The notes under the pieces: generated by a model
Databases searched by the model: none
What the model was told of the DNA's origin: nothing
The model's input: only the letters and a program-made list of their open reading frames with translations
NCBI GenBank assembly: GCA_023846275.1
Contig: CM043874.1
Location: forward strand, 29,299,630 to 29,363,629
DNA length: 64,000 bases
From: Vanilla planifolia
Taxonomy: Eukaryota > Streptophyta > Magnoliopsida > Asparagales > Orchidaceae
Reading direction: 5' to 3'
Shown: positions 1 to 10,275 of the stretch, in pieces
How the letters are laid out: each line of letters starts with the position of its first letter
Numbering within the stretch: position 1 is the stretch's first letter
Program-made: the position numbers and the translations under genes

Positions 1-1200
1 ATATGCTAGCACCATTGGAAGTTGGCTCTTATTAGAAATTAGTGGAAGTAGCATGTTGAACAAAATAAGATCTAAAGGTGATAGAAGTAAGAAGATCAAT
101 CAAAAGAGAAAAGGAAAATTTGTGCAACAGGGGAAAAACAAGAATGTAAAGACATGTGGACAAACCTTCAACATGAATACTTGGAGAATTACTTAAGCCA
201 AATATGTGATAGATTTCACAAAAGGGAATGCAAGAAGAAAAAATTAACTACTTCAATTATGGAACATTTGAGCATTATGTAACAGTATGCCCTCTAAAAC
301 ATAAATAGGACAATAGGAGAGAGCTTGTACATGACAAACCTTCTAATGGATAATATGTCCACAACAAAGATAAGGGTTCCATTCATGGAAAAAAATAGAC
401 GGCACAGCCTAAAATTTGTCAAATTAATCAAGTTGAGCCACCGTCATCACCCAATGTATCATATGTACTTTAAAATTTTTTAATAAACTTGTGATAGTTC
501 TTTTTTATTAACACTACCAACTAATAAAACCATATAAATAGATTAGTATGTTTTTCAGGAGATAGAAATAAATGAAATGCCTTTTCATTTTAAACTAATT
601 ATAATTAACATCATCAAATTTGACATAACATTGAGAATGGATTGGCTTATGATAGAAAGTCATAATTGATTATTAAGAGAAAAAAGTGACCATGGTTCAG
701 AATCTATCTATTTGAGAAAAGATAGAAAAGTACCATTTATATCCAGAATGAAGGCTAAGTTAATGCAATAGGGATGTAAGTCTTACTTAGCATCCATCCA
801 TAGTACCCACAATCAAAACCACAGTTGTAAGATGTGTCAATAGTTTGCAAATACCAAGAGGTTTTTCATCACAATACCAGCAACTTCATGTCAAGACATC
901 AAGCTTGTTATTGATTTGATGCTAAGAAAAAAATAAATCTCCAAGGCCTTTTATAAGATGGCATTTGTAGGACGTAAGAGATGAAAATTTAATTATTGTT
1001 AAAAAGGGGTTTATTATACCAATGTCTCATCATTGGGAGCACTAGTACTTTTCATAAAGAATAAATATGGAAGTCTTCAAATATAAAACAACTATCAAGA
1101 GTTAAACTAAGTATAAAAAATAAATATCTGCTTGCTCAGATAGATGAATTATTTAACCAATGCCAAGGGCCTGAGGTAGCCTCAAAGATTGATTTATTGT
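1..1200 (+). mobile_element. Ty3-gypsy retrotransposon relic (gag knuckle to start of RT), left end outside window
   Basis: No open frame survives, but plus-strand conceptual translation in shifting frames gives gypsy landmarks in the right order. A gag zinc knuckle lies at 249-290. A retropepsin-side stretch containing LRMDWL lies near 633. The linker before the RT domain, IDLMLRKK then ISKAFYKMAF, lies near 915-965. ALVLFIKNKYGSL lies near 1040-1075, and KNKYLLAQIDELFNQ with KIDLLL at 1113-1199 matches the KNKYPLPRIDDLFDQ and KIDLRSGY blocks of gypsy RT. The RT breaks off at about 1200, where a copia relic in the opposite orientation begins. The family is secure from the order of motifs; the lineage is not. 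Confidence 0.8.
249..290 (+). pseudogene. Decayed gag CCHC zinc knuckle of the gypsy relic
   Basis: The 14 codons at 249-290 fit the CX2CX4HX4C spacing of a retroviral-type nucleocapsid knuckle. The His and last Cys are kept, while the first and second Cys positions read Tyr (TAC, TAT). A second zinc-binding-like stretch (CDRFHKREC) lies just upstream at about 205-235, as in gypsy gag proteins. Zinc binding would be lost. Confidence 0.65.
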
Positions 1201-1209
1201 TGGAATCTG

Positions 1210-1945
1210 AAAAAAAAATATTATAAAGATAGCTTTTAGAGCATAATATTATCACTTTGAATTTCTTGTACTTCTATTTAGATTAATGTATATCCAAACC
1301 AAGGGAGTATGACATTTTACTATTATCTGTCATGTCAAATTCATCATGCATAGTTCTTTTGAATTCTTGAAATAATTCAAAAGAATTTTCTGTATAAAGC
1401 ACATCATCTACATAAAGACAAACTACAGGAATATCATTTTAAGTTGTCTTAATATAAAGTGCATGCTCAAATAGACATTTTTGGAATCCTTATTATTGAA
1501 GATATCCATCAATCTTAAAATTCCATGCTCTTGGCGTTTGTTTCAATCCATATAAAGCCTTTTTCAAATGATAGACTTTATGTGGATTGCTCATAATTTT
1601 GTAACCTTCAGATTGATCAATATAAACTTCTTCTAAAACTCCATTCAAAAATACAAATTTAACATCAAGTTGACATACCTTCCATCCATGATGTGCTACA
1701 AGTTCTAAAATCAACTTTATTTTATCAAATCGAGCAACTGGAGCAAATACCTCGTTGTAGTCTATACCATATTTTTGCCTAAAGCCTTTTGCCATAAGTC
1801 TTGTCTTGTATCTATCCATTGTTCCCCCTGCTTTATGCTTGATCTTGTAAACCCATTTCACTCTTATGGGTTTCTTTTGAGGAGGGAGATCAATCAACTC
1901 CCATGTATTATTCTTTTTTATAGATGCTATTTCATCATCCATAGC
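1210..1945 (-). pseudogene. Copia reverse transcriptase relic
   Basis: The longest surviving stretch (1493-1942) encodes about 149 residues of the copia RT N-terminal half: a NNTWELIDLP start block, KWVYKIK, the VFAPVARFDKIKLIL block, QLDVKFVFLNG and LKKALYGLKQTPRAW. The catalytic YVDD box is intact at 1403-1414 but lies beyond a break in frame. Next comes the EFDMTD block, after which similarity fades at about 1210. A copia RT normally continues into RNase H, which is not here. Confidence 0.88.
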
Positions 1946-2399
1946 CTTTTATTAATTTATATCCTGCACTGCTTCATCAAAAGAAATAGGTTTATTATCA
2001 GTAAAATAATAGAATAAGTTAAGATACTCAGAAGTTTGCTCATATATCTCTTATAAACTTTTCATCTTTCTGCTTGAGTTAATAAAATGTGCTGTCTTTT
2101 GCATAATAGTTGTTCTTGAGGGAGAGCTTATTGGAGAATTCAAACCATAAGTTTGTTGATTTTGAATTTCTTCTTCTCGTCTAAGTGTGATAGTTTTATT
2201 ATCCTTCTCTTTCTTTTACTTTCAAGTATCTTCTTCTACAAATACAATATCATGGCTAATTAGCACCTTTTTTGTTAGAAGATTATAGAGTTTATAGGCT
2301 TTTGACTCCTCAATGTACCTAATGAATATGTATTTTTCATCTTTATCATCTAATTTCTTCCTTAATTCATTAGGTACATGTGCATATATAATACAATTA

Positions 2400-3250
2400 A
2401 ATATTTGAAAATGAGAAACACTTAGTGTATATCAACTCCAAGATTCTTGTGGAGTCATATAACACACAGCCTTAGTAGGACATTAATTGAACAAATAAGT
2501 TGAACATGCAACTGCTTTTGCCCAAAATTCTTTTGACATATTCCTCTCTCATCATTATCCTTATCATGTCAAGAATAGTATGATTTCTTTTTTCAGCCAC
2601 TATATTTTGTTGTGGGGTATAACTTTTAATAAGTTAATGTCATATGCCTTCTTGCTTACATAATTGAATAAATTCATTTAAAGTGTACTCACCACCTCTA
2701 TTAGATCTAATGCTTTGAATGAATAGCCTACTCTCCTTTTCTTCTTAATAAAATATGTCCATATTTTTTTTACTAAAATCATCTATGAAAATAATAAAAT
2801 ACTTATTACCTCCATTAGATAATGGCACTAACTGATCACAAATATCTGTATGAATAAGCTACAACGGTCTTTTAGCTCTCCAAGTATTATTCTTTTGAAA
2901 TGGTAGATGAAGTTGCTTTTCAATTATACAAGCTTCACTTATATGATTTGGATCATCCAATAAAGGAAGACCTTTTAACATTCCTTTTTTTGCTAATAAT
3001 TTCAAACCTCCAAAGTTAAGGTGGTCATACCTTAAATGTTATTTCAAAGAATCATTTAAAAGGTGCCCAAGATAACAAACTTCACTTATGGACTTTAATT
3101 AAAAAGGAAACATATGTTTTGTCGACATCTTCATTTTAGTAATATTCATTCCTTTTGAATCTTACAAAAGAAGATAATCATTCTCTATATGTATAATATG
3201 TCTTTTCTCAGTCAATTACCCAAGACTAAAAATATTATTTTTCATATTAA
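2400..3250 (-). pseudogene. Copia integrase relic
   Basis: Minus-strand translation, with stops and frame changes, shows GHLNFGGLKLLAKKGM (the pre-integrase end) near 3000, HTDICDQ (first catalytic Asp region), an FIDDFSKK block, RSNRGGEY (second Asp region) and YTPQQNIVAEKRN near 2582-2625 (the block that carries the catalytic Glu in copia integrases). All belong to the DDE integrase core. No continuous frame remains. Confidence 0.82.
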
Positions 3251-3309
3251 GAATAAAATATGCATCTGAAAGAATAATTAGAAGCCTATTCTCTTTGTAA
3301 AATTTTATA

Positions 3310-3480
3310 TTACCTTTGCCTTAAACTTTCAACTTTGATGAGTCTCCAAGACTCACACGTGCTTGCACATTTTCAATTGGATCAAATAGATGCCTTTTTT
3401 CACAAATATGGTTGCTTGCTCCTGAATCAAGAAGCCATACATCTTTTCTTTCGTTACCTTCTTTTTTATCCAATAAAGAT
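3310..3480 (-). pseudogene. Copia aspartic protease relic with intact DSGAS
   Basis: The minus-strand frame that runs on from the zinc knuckle gives a tryptophan-leucine lead, then DSGAS at 3414-3428 followed by NHIC, the active-site triad context of copia proteases (DSGAS/T NH). The frame continues through VSLGDSSKLKV and then stops at about 3320. An overlapping open frame at 3353-3580 is in a different phase and is not the coding one. Confidence 0.8.
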
Positions 3481-3533
3481 ATTGACTCTTCTTGTGATGT
3501 TTTAGTATAGTTTGATTGATTATTTTTATGCCA

Positions 3534-4363
3534 ACAATCAAAAGCATAATGACCAAACTTATGATAATTGTAACATTCAATATTTCTACCTTGTCCTCGA
3601 CCTGTGTTGTGTGTAAGATTGATTAAATTTTGTTGAGATCTGTTTTGGAAACGACCTCTTTCACGTCCTCAATATGAACCTCCTTTTCTCTTTGAAGTTG
3701 AATTCTCTTTCTTCAAGGTATTGTCCTCTTTCAAATTCAATTTTGATTCTAATTCTTGATTAATAGGTGCAACTTCAGCCCCTTTCTTTAGTCATTGCTC
3801 ATGCACTTGTAAAGAACCCATTAGCTCTTCAATAAATAAACTACATATATTTTTAAATTCTTTAATTACTATTACCACATGCTCAAACATAAGAGTTAAA
3901 GAATGAAGTCTCTTTTCGATGACATATACATCATCGATATGGTCTTCATTTCTCTTCATCAAATTCATAATAGCAATCAAGAGTGAGACATAATCTGAGA
4001 TAATCTCATTTTCATTCATCTTTGATTGCTCAAAATCACCTCTAAGGATTTGAAGACGTACAGACTTCACACGTTCAATATCTTTAAGATTGTGTTGAGT
4101 TTATGTCAAGCTTTTTTACTTGTAGTTGCTTCTGCAATTTTCTCAAAAGTGGCTTCATCAAACCCTTGATATATCAAGAACAATACATTTTTATCTTTTT
4201 TCTGATTTTCTTTCAATGGTTTCTTATTCGCATTAGTAGTATCTGATTCATCAAAGCCATCGATAACAATCTCCCAAAGGTCTTGCGAGCCAAGAAGGGC
4301 TTTAAATTGCATGCTCTAATTATCATAATTGTTGTTCGTCAATGTGGGAACAATTTGTTGCAT
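3534..4363 (-). pseudogene. Copia gag relic (UBN2 type) with damaged zinc knuckle
   Basis: The likely start is the ATG at 4361-4363, which opens MQQIVPTLTNNNYDN. The next codon is TAG (4316-4318) where relatives have Trp, then the frame resumes with KALLGSQDLWEIV. A second stop, TGA at 4106-4108, also stands where Trp is expected. The stretch 3792-4070 gives the helical gag core (RLQILRGDFE, ISDYVSLLIAIMNLMKRNE, IEELMGSLQVHE). The knuckle at 3534-3575 has spacing CX2YX4HX4C: the second Cys is Tyr. Confidence 0.85.
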
Positions 4364-4453
4364 AATTCTGGACACTTTAAATAAAAAAACCCTTTAAAAA
4401 AATACCTCTACTCTTTTTCCTTTGATGCTGCAGTGTTCGATCTTCTTCTTTAA

Positions 4454-4465
4454 GCTTTAATATCA
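4454..4465 (-). other. Degenerate primer-binding site of the copia relic
   Basis: Minus-strand TGATATTAAAGC matches TGGTATCAGAGC, complementary to the 3' end of plant initiator tRNA-Met, at 9 of 12 positions. It lies between the proposed LTR edge and the gag start, as expected. Confidence 0.55.
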
Positions 4466-4468
4466 CTT

Positions 4469-4776
4469 TGATGGTAATAAAGTATTGGAGAAATTTAAAA
4501 ATGATAACAGAAAGCTTAAGTAACAAGAAGACAAAAAGCTATGAACTTTTCATTCATTCATTCATATTCACAAATCAATAATTATATCAATTTATAGTAA
4601 AAAAAAATAACCAATCTCCCAAATATTTGCTCCTAAATCAAAAGTTTATTTCTAATTTAAAATTTAAAATTATTTAAACATTTAAATTCCTAAAAATAAT
4701 AACAAACTAACAAAACACTTAAAATATGCTAATCAATGTTTAAATAGTGCTAACAAACACTTAAAGTTTGCTAACA
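4469..4776 (-). repeat. 5' LTR of the copia relic, about 308 bp
   Basis: On the minus strand the segment starts TGTTAGCAAAC and ends ACCATCA, so it has TG...CA ends. It directly abuts the primer-binding site. A CATT/ATTC-type microsatellite (attcattcattcat, near 4553) lies inside. The partner LTR is not in the window, so the ends are inferred from position and termini only. Confidence 0.6.
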
Positions 4777-6290
4777 AGGCCTTTCTCTCCCATTGAAACA
4801 AAATAAAAGAATGCTTTGAACTGTCATAAATAAAATATATGGCAAGTGAAAATTTCTATAAAGAAATTATTCACAACTTTTAGAAATATTTTTAACTAAT
4901 ATGAATATAAAAAGTTTTTATAAAAAAAATGCATGCTTCATAAAAATAGAAAATGTTTCAATCGCATATCAACAAAGTTCAAAAAAGTTTGAATTCTATA
5001 TCGTGTATTGCCTTGCGAATTCTTTAGTGCCATGAATTTTTTTTTTATTCAAAAAATGACATGCAGAGAAATCGAACCCTGAGATCAAGTCAATCGGAAC
5101 CAAGTGATGAAATCTTGGTCAAGGAAGGGGGGAGCCAACCCCAAGCGGCTCATAGTGCCATGAATTTTGATGTGATGTTCTTCAAACATGTAAAATTAAC
5201 AAAATTCCATCCCAATATTGGATACATTTGTAAATTCATATAAATAAAATTCAGAATGACTATGAAAAAAAAAAATTCAAAATTTTATTTTTAATATAAA
5301 AAAGGGAGAAGGAAAATAGTTTTCTTCGAGCTGCTATGATATAAAGTTAGACTTGTCATTAAAAAGCGATGGACTGTAGATATTGAATCTCTAGTGCCCC
5401 TCAAGTTGCAGATCTTTTATTTTATTCTTGAAAGAAAAATTAATTTTAAATTTAAGAAATAGAAATGTCTTTTAATTTATCAAATTAAATACAATGAGAT
5501 AAATAATTTAATACAGAATTGAAAAAACGATTATTTGACATTCTTGTTTTGAAATGCATATGAATTATTAATTAAATAAAAGTAAATTGACTTTTACACG
5601 AGTTAGAAAATTCTTTTTTTCCAAAATGATTAAATTAACGAAATTCAACTTTTATTCAAAATCCAAGAGATAAACTTTTAAATTACAATCGTATGGATTC
5701 GAACAACCTTCTTTGAAGCTATAATTTTAAAGTTTGACATCTTCCAATGATTGAAATAAAGGATCTGTTTGTTATTATTATTGTTGATAAAAGTTCTGCA
5801 AAAGATTGTATTATAATTTTAGTTAAGGAGAATATTATTTGATAGATGCTACATAAAAAGTAATTAGTTGGAAATAATAGTTATTTTAGTTATTTTGAAA
5901 AAAAATAGTTACTTTAAAAATATTTGCACAACCAAGAGAGTTACATAACTACAAATTGAATGCATAAGTTTATCGTAGTTATAGGAGCATGCACAACGTT
6001 TACTCAAGAAATATAGAAAAATATACATTATAGTGCTTAAACATTAATGACTAATGTATTGATTACTAACTATATTCTATTAGTAAAAATAATTTTAAAG
6101 AAGTCACCATCAAATATAATCTAAAGTATACAAATTGTATAAAGAAAGATTTTTTTGCTTCAACAGTTAGAAAACCAACATAATTTTGGCAAGAGTTAGA
6201 TTAATTTGGAACCTTAAGGGTAAACAATATTATTCTGTTAAATATGTTCAAGAGAAAAAGAAAGAAGAAAGATAGCCAGACGATATCGAT
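4777..6290. other. AT-rich intergenic DNA downstream of the peroxidase
   Basis: No protein family is recognisable. The open frame at 5061-5243 is short and has no familiar motif. It overlaps a small G+C-richer patch (about 5060-5160) that contains a tRNA B-box-like word on the minus strand. The rest is A/T runs. Confidence 0.5.
5068..5078 (-). other. tRNA B-box-like motif, possible SINE remnant
   Basis: Minus-strand GGTTCGATTTC matches the polymerase III internal B box GGTTCGANNCC at all but one defined position. It lies in a short G+C-richer island in AT-rich DNA. I could not find a convincing A box or tRNA cloverleaf, so this is at most a SINE or tRNA-like remnant. Confidence 0.3.
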
Positions 6291-6291
6291 T

Positions 6292-6297
6292 TTATTT
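6292..6297 (-). terminator. Possible poly(A) signal of the peroxidase
   Basis: AATAAA on the minus strand, about 110 nt beyond the peroxidase stop codon. The distance is usual for a plant 3' UTR, but such hexamers are frequent in AT-rich DNA. Confidence 0.3.
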
Positions 6298-6404
6298 GCA
6301 CATATTAAACTATTTCCGTTCTTCATTCAATAAACACTTGGTCGTACATTTAAAACAATGAAAAAATATAAATAAAAAAACATCGATAAGAAAACGTCAT
6401 TTAA

Positions 6405-6764
6405 TTAGTTGACGGCTTTGCAGACCCTTCTAATCTCGCCTTGGTCGCCCGTGAGCGGCTGAATGTCTCCCATCCTCAGCATTGCAGCAGCAAAATCTGT
6501 GGAGAAGGAGGCCCCATCCCGAGCATAACCCGAAACGATGCCATCAGTTGATCCACCGCTAAACAGAGCTTGGTCCGAGTGAAGCAGACCCTTCTTCCTC
6601 ATCAGATTCTTATAGTAGTTGTTGTCGAAAGAGTTGGGCGTCACGAGATCAAGTGGTGCCAAGTTCCCATCCCCGGCCGCTGGCGAAGCCCGCGTCGATG
6701 TTCGTCTCGTTGTAGATCCTTCCCCTGAAAGTGACGCACCGAGCCATCCCGATCGTGTGTGACC
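6405..6764 (-). CDS. Peroxidase exon 3, frame broken at about 6669-6682
   Basis: Acceptor AG at 6765-6766. The first part reads [19 protein letters not shown] then [10 protein letters not shown]. The frame then slips to GRGWELGTT and a stop at 6649-6651. The correct frame resumes at [12 protein letters not shown] and runs to CKAVN and TAA at 6405-6407. The stretch between FAS and DGNL is about ten residues shorter than in relatives I know and lacks the Cys that pairs with the one in MARC, so a disulfide is lost as well as the frame. Confidence 0.88.
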   Translation of the reverse strand, partial: GHTRSGWLGASLSGEGSTTRRTSTRASPAAGDGNLAPLDLVTPNSFDNNYYKNLMRKKGLLHSDQALFSGGSTDGIVSGYARDGASFSTDFAAAMLRMGDIQPLTGDQGEIRRVCKAVN

Positions 6765-6860
6765 CTGCAGCCATGATTTTACAATATCAATTATTTTAAT
6801 TATTATTATTATTATATTTTCTTTGTGGTATATTGATGCTGCAAATTAAAGGCTATTAAC

Positions 6861-7026
6861 CTGACAAGGCAACCATGTCTCTGACGCTAAGGCCTTGTTT
6901 GGAAAATGAGGAGATGAGAGCGTCGAGGTCGTTGAATGCAAGCGGCAGATTGGCCTCGGCCAAGTCTTTGCTCGCAGTTGTCGAGTCTCTTCTGCCAAGC
7001 TTCACTGTCCATGTTGGTCCTCCCAC
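6861..7026 (-). CDS. Peroxidase exon 2 (166 bp)
   Basis: Acceptor AG at 7027-7028 and donor GT at 6859-6860. The exon encodes [15 protein letters not shown] through to SVRDMVALS, ending one base into the next Gly codon. From memory, its 166-bp length is that of the conserved third exon of plant class III peroxidases. There is no stop or frameshift inside. Confidence 0.93.
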
Positions 7027-7079
7027 CTATACAAACAACAATACAGTTAAATAAACAAAATCATTAAAAATATACTTTA

Positions 7080-7535
<456 letters not shown>

Positions 7536-7598
7536 CTAGGCTTCTTTAGGTTGGAAATGGGAGTAGAAGATGACGAAGCTGGAAGAAGTTGTCGTGCG

Positions 7599-7605
7599 AT
7601 TTATA
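7599..7605 (-). promoter_or_regulatory. Peroxidase TATA box
   Basis: Minus-strand TATAAAT in a G+C-richer context, 76 bp upstream of the ATG. This predicts transcription starting near 7570 and a 5' leader of roughly 45 nt. The word stands out because the surrounding 100 bp are not AT-rich. A pyrimidine-rich leader follows. Confidence 0.65.
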
Positions 7606-7660
7606 GGAGCGATGCGTACACGGCCGTCAAAGAAAGCGGGCCGAGGCACGCGGCGAAGCC

Positions 7661-8140
7661 GTATTGGAGAACAGATCAATTCAAACTTTGACTTCGGATT
7701 CTGTACGGCTTAATGAAGCCGCCATGCAATCGGTTGGTGGAGCTTAATAAGTAATTAAATTAACTAAAGTAAAACTTTTTTCATTAAAAAAAAACTCAAT
7801 TTGAATTATGATATACTTTTCCTCTTATTGACCTAGTAGAATCAAGTTTAATTATGAAGTGAAGTTTAACTTCTTAAAGAAACTTGAAAGTGTGTTTTCT
7901 CAAAACTATGGCATAAAAGATTTGATCTTGAGGGTTTATCATAAAGAAGATTATATTGAGAATCTAGCCATATGCTTTTTGTTTTCATTTTCTTGTATTG
8001 GAGAATAGATCAGTTCAATCTTTGTGTCTCGAAATGCTATAGGACAGAGTGATGCCGCATGCATATTGTATTGAGAGCTTAATAAGGTAACTAAATAAAT
8101 TAAGTAAAAATTTATATGAAAAAAATAAGAATTCAAATTA
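7661..8140. repeat. Imperfect direct duplication of the peroxidase upstream region
   Basis: Sequence from GTATTGGAGAACAGATCA (7661) to about 7810 is repeated, diverged, from 7995 to about 8140 (offset 334 bp). Shared landmarks in the same order are GTATTGGAGAA, CAGATCA/TAGATCA, the GCCGC-CATGCA region, GAGCTTAATAAG, an A-rich run and a CAAATT/ATTATGAT region. The copy next to the gene ends about 80 bp upstream of the TATA box. Confidence 0.6.
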
Positions 8141-10275
8141 TAAACTTTTGGCTATATTAACAAGTATTAATGCTTTACTTGAAGAATTACTTTTATAAGA
8201 ATGTCTACTATTTATGTCATAAAACTTAAAGTCTACTTAATCGTATAAGATAAGATCTCAAATATAATGGATATATAATATCAATATATTTTATCACATA
8301 ATAAAAAATTCATTTTTTGTCAAGTTAAATATAAACTTGTTGTCATAGAAAATCTTTAACCAACATTTTACTTATAATTGATATTAGCAAACATTTCTTA
8401 TAATAACATAATTTGAAAAATTATTCATGTTACTATTTTATATTCAACTTTTACTATTAACAATGCAATTGTGTATTACTTATTAGAGTTTCAAATAATA
8501 AACTCTTAGCTATAGTAACAAGTATTAGTATTTGAAGAATTATTTTTATGAAAATATTCACTATTTGTGTCATAAAACTTAAAAGTTATTACACCGTTTG
8601 ATGTAAGACTTCAATTAAGACAATACATAATATCAATATATTTTATCATATCATAAAAAATTAAATTTTTTGTCAAATTGATTACAAAATTGTGATCACA
8701 AAAATTCTCTATCAAATATTTTATGTATCATTGATATTAGCAAAAATTTCTTATAATATAATATAGTTTGAGAAATTATTCATGTTCCCATTTTATATTC
8801 AACTTTTACTATTAACAATGCAATTGTTTCTTAATTATTTGAGTTTCATCATATTGTAGCAAATCCAAAACTAATGTTATGTCATGCCTTATCATTGTTA
8901 GCAAAGTTAAAAAAATTTAATATCAAGAAATTTTTAATATTGCTAATGTCAATTTTGGATTCATAAAAATATATAACAAAAACTTATTTTATCAAAAATT
9001 TAAAGGTTTGTAGAGTGGAGAGAGAAAGAAAACTTGGATCTTCAAGGATCAAAATTGATCAAGGTAGAAGATGAGAATGAAAGCTAGAGCTTTCCAAAAA
9101 AAAAAAGGAACTCAAAAAACTAGCTAACATCTAATCTCTTGAAAACTTAGGGGATTGTGTGCATTTTTTTAGCTTTCTTTTTGTAGTTAACAAAGTGAAT
9201 GATGTAAAATGACATCATTGTTAACCCTCATGAAATTATAATGATAATTTTGATAAATGTTCATCTAAAATAGGTGCTTGCTTATGATGAAATGATACAA
9301 TTAGCTATAATTGCTATGTAAGAGCATAATCACTATTAACATAACAAAATCATTTATAATTATTAGATGAAGTTTAGTTACTTGAAGAGGTTTGGAAGTG
9401 TGTAGTAAAAAAAAATATAACATCAAAGGATTGATCTCAAACATCTACTGTAAAGATGTTAGTCTTGAGAATATAGGCTTAAAGGTTTTCATTTGATGTT
9501 TAACTCTTGAGAGCAAGTTTCAAGAACTTAATCTCAAGGGTTTATTTTAAGATCTTGCCTTAGTCTCGAGATACTAGTATGTTTGCTCTTCAAACAAATA
9601 GCTAAGATTTGGTTGACAAATAGCTAAGATTTTGTAGACAACTATTTATATCTTTATTTAATCATTAAACTCCTCATAGCATTAATTATATTATATTTAA
9701 AAGTTATCTAAGACCATTCGCAATAATGTGAATAGACTTTTATGAGAATTGGCTTCTTATCTTCTTTAAATTTGGTCAAATAAAGCTAAACCCTTTACCA
9801 ATTCTCTTGATTTGTTCACAAAGCAAGTGAATCCATAGTTGACTAAGTGTAATGTTGATTTGTTTGCAAGGTATTCTCACCCCAAGCTCTCAATAACATA
9901 TTTTCTTTTTCAAGTAGCAACAGCAAAAGTAAAATATGAAAAATGGTGATGAGGTAACAAAGAAAATAGAGAAGAAGAGAGTTTTTGTCACAACGAGAAT
10001 GAATTTTCAAAAAAAAAATTTCAAAGGGTTTTAATTTCACAAAGTTTTGATTTCTAGAAATCTGAATTTTTATATATATTTCTCATCACTTTATAGAGTT
10101 GATTGGATATAATATTTTATTATAAAATAAAAAATATGTGATTTTGGCCAAAAAATAAAATTTGTAAATTTTGTAAAATATGTTCCTAACTAGCTTAACC
10201 CGCTTCTATGAGCTTATGCTAAGGCATAGTTCATGCACACGAGTATTATTCTCATGAGCTAATAGGCTCTTCCCA
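7745..10275. repeat. R1 dispersed repeat, copy 1
   Basis: Aligned by eye to 18270-20700 over almost its whole length. Examples are the segment around 8330 (TGTCAAGTTAAATATAAACT) matching 18740, and 9860-10015 matching 20330-20480. It contains an internal tandem dimer (8141-8498 and 8499 to about 8850). Related copies carry promoter-like and poly(A)-like signals on the minus strand, so R1 is probably an old LTR. Small open frames inside (7951-8136, 9843-10040) show no known domain. The repeat begins about 220 bp upstream of the peroxidase ATG. Confidence 0.7.
8141..8850. repeat. Internal 358-bp tandem dimer in R1 copy 1
   Basis: TAAACTTTTGGCTAT at 8141 recurs as TAAACTCTTAGCTAT at 8499, and both units continue through ATCAATATATTTTATCA, TTGATATTAGCAAA and CTATTAACAATGCAATTGT. 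R1 copy 3 (around 18600-19270) has the same two-unit structure, so the dimer existed before R1 spread. Confidence 0.7.

Larger units (their letters stand above)
1205..4776 (-). mobile_element. Ty1-copia retrotransposon relic, 3' part missing
   Basis: On the minus strand, from right to left, are an LTR (4469-4776), a primer-binding site (4454-4465), gag (4363 to about 3534), protease (about 3310-3480), integrase (about 2400-3250) and reverse transcriptase (1945 to about 1210). The order integrase before RT is diagnostic of Ty1-copia. The gag resembles the UBN2-type gag of plant copia elements. RNase H and the 3' LTR are absent: the RT ends against a gypsy relic in the other orientation. Stops and frameshifts occur in every domain, so the element is dead. 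Confidence 0.9.

Noticed and set aside
6405..6662. Separate small ORF of 85 codons
   Set aside because: It is the 3' part of peroxidase exon 3 after the frameshift; its apparent start is a TTG within DGNLAPLD, not an initiation codon.
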